Of a stretch of DNA of 64,000 nt, positions 63,415 through 64,000 are shown piece after piece. This DNA comes from Methanobacterium sp. UBA294. GTDB lineage: Archaea > Methanobacteriota > Methanobacteria > Methanobacteriales > Methanobacteriaceae. The notes beneath the pieces were generated by a model. It saw only the letters and a list, made by a program, of their open reading frames with translations, had not been told where the DNA came from and ran no database searches. The DNA lies in the NCBI GenBank assembly GCA_002494495.1, contig DACB01000006.1, positions 1 through 64,000 of the forward strand, read 5' to 3'. Position 1 is the first letter of the stretch; the number at the start of each line of letters is the position of its first letter. Both the position numbers and the translations under genes were made by a program.

Positions 63415-64000
63415 TCACCGTTTTTTCATAAATGAAGTGATCAATGTGCTTCTAAATAGTACTAAAACTACTAAAATTAACCCTATTGCAGTCTGTAGAT
63501 TTCCCACAATATCCAGCAATGTGGAGCTGATGGGCAGATTCCATGGTGGTGATGTTCTACCGCCGCCTAGTGGTGTGAAATAAACTCCTACCTGTTTGGA
63601 ATTTTCCCTGATATTGATATCCTTGGGTTCCACATGGTTTACACCAATTAAAAGTCCACGGTCAATGGCAGAGTTAATTGATTGTGCAATTGCGTTAGCG
63701 TTGAATCCATTTTTGTTAACCGAATATTTAACAACTTCTGATGTGGTGGTAGCGATACCGGGCTGGTCTGTTCCATAGGTATTAACCGTTGCATTAGTCG
63801 GCGAAATAGTAATTGCGGTTTTAAGAACATCATAGGCATGAGCTGTCTTCAATGGATTACCATCCAGTGGACATGAGCTGTAACTTTCAGCTGCTGGATA
63901 TGCCACACCCCATCCACATTCAGGGTCGTATTTACTATATGGCTCATTCATGGGGAAACCAGGCTGGTTTACTTCAGTTGGTGTGAATGTATCTCCAGTG
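63415..64000 (-). CDS. Partial surface-anchored protein, C-terminal part only
   Basis: The frame runs to the right edge without a stop, so only the last 194 or so residues are visible; the start is outside the window. An internal ATG at 63951 is not a start. The visible part is extracellular (CGWGVAYPAAESYSSCPL and Asn/Thr-rich stretches), ending in one membrane helix (TAIGLILVVLVLFRSTLITSF) and KKR. It is probably a membrane-anchored surface protein. The family is unknown to me. DUF356 follows it. Confidence 0.7.
   Translation of the reverse strand, partial: TGDTFTPTEVNQPGFPMNEPYSKYDPECGWGVAYPAAESYSSCPLDGNPLKTAHAYDVLKTAITISPTNATVNTYGTDQPGIATTTSEVVKYSVNKNGFNANAIAQSINSAIDRGLLIGVNHVEPKDINIRENSKQVGVYFTPLGGGRTSPPWNLPISSTLLDIVGNLQTAIGLILVVLVLFRSTLITSFMKKR

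Overview
The window is from a methanogenic archaeon, almost certainly of the order Methanobacteriales and most like Methanobacterium. Archaeal information-processing genes run through it: Spt5/NusG, SecE, ribosomal proteins L11, L1, L10/P0, P1 and L40e, TFE, MBF1, PAN and archaeal AlaRS. So do methanogen-specific genes: ComA for coenzyme M, TfuA for McrA thioamidation, a DUF39/marker-16 protein, AqpM, and the DUF2193, DUF2180, DUF356 and UPF0146 families. The DNA is AT-rich, intergenic T/A runs are long, and many starts follow a GGTGA or GGAGG ribosome binding site. The order amidohydrolase, carB, carA, rimI, UPF0146, P-type ATPase, cobK matches the order I recall from Methanothermobacter.

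Layout. 0.4-3.4 kb (minus strand): NifX-like protein, a frameshifted methyltransferase, an iron-sulfur flavoprotein and a CPA1 antiporter. 3.7-6.3 kb: a plus-strand operon DUF2193, DUF2180, aqpM. 6.3-11.7 kb: NudC, RNase III, a small-membrane-protein/HTH cluster, a frameshifted TauE/SafE permease, DUF116 and an overlapping zinc-ribbon gene pair. 11.8-16.9 kb: chelatase-like AAA/VWA protein, an orphan gene, Tsr3, L40e, GGGP synthase and DUF169. 17-23.1 kb (minus): DUF2254, an AspA-like hydrolase, a nucleotidyltransferase, a secreted orphan and a Mur ligase. 23.3-28 kb (plus): HypD, phosphoglycolate phosphatase, PmbA-like and radical SAM genes. 28.2-38.1 kb (minus): marker 16, TPR, AlaRS, P1, L10, L1, L11, Spt5, SecE, FtsZ. 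38.3-44.1 kb: a pyruvate-kinase-like domain protein, ComA, a CofE paralog, TFE, HD protein, TfuA and LarE. 44.2-52.5 kb (minus): phosphoesterase, an unknown/CBS/USP operon, amidohydrolase and carbamoyl-phosphate synthase. 52.6-64 kb: RimI, UPF0146, P-type ATPase, CobK, several secreted proteins, LemA/DUF2207, PAN, MBF1, DUF356 and a secreted protein cut by the window edge.

Most of the window is chromosomal housekeeping. I see no rRNA, tRNA, CRISPR array, transposase or integrase. The more unusual points are: four loci that look like genes broken by one-base shifts; a tandem duplication that copies the end of the DUF2193 gene including its stop codon; the DUF2193/DUF2180/aqpM operon, whose enzyme-like first gene has no known function; a perfect 10-bp hairpin just before the L1 start; paired palindromic repeats between ftsZ and secE; and TfuA next to an enlarged LarE-type sulfur transferase, which suggests a sulfur route to McrA thioglycine.
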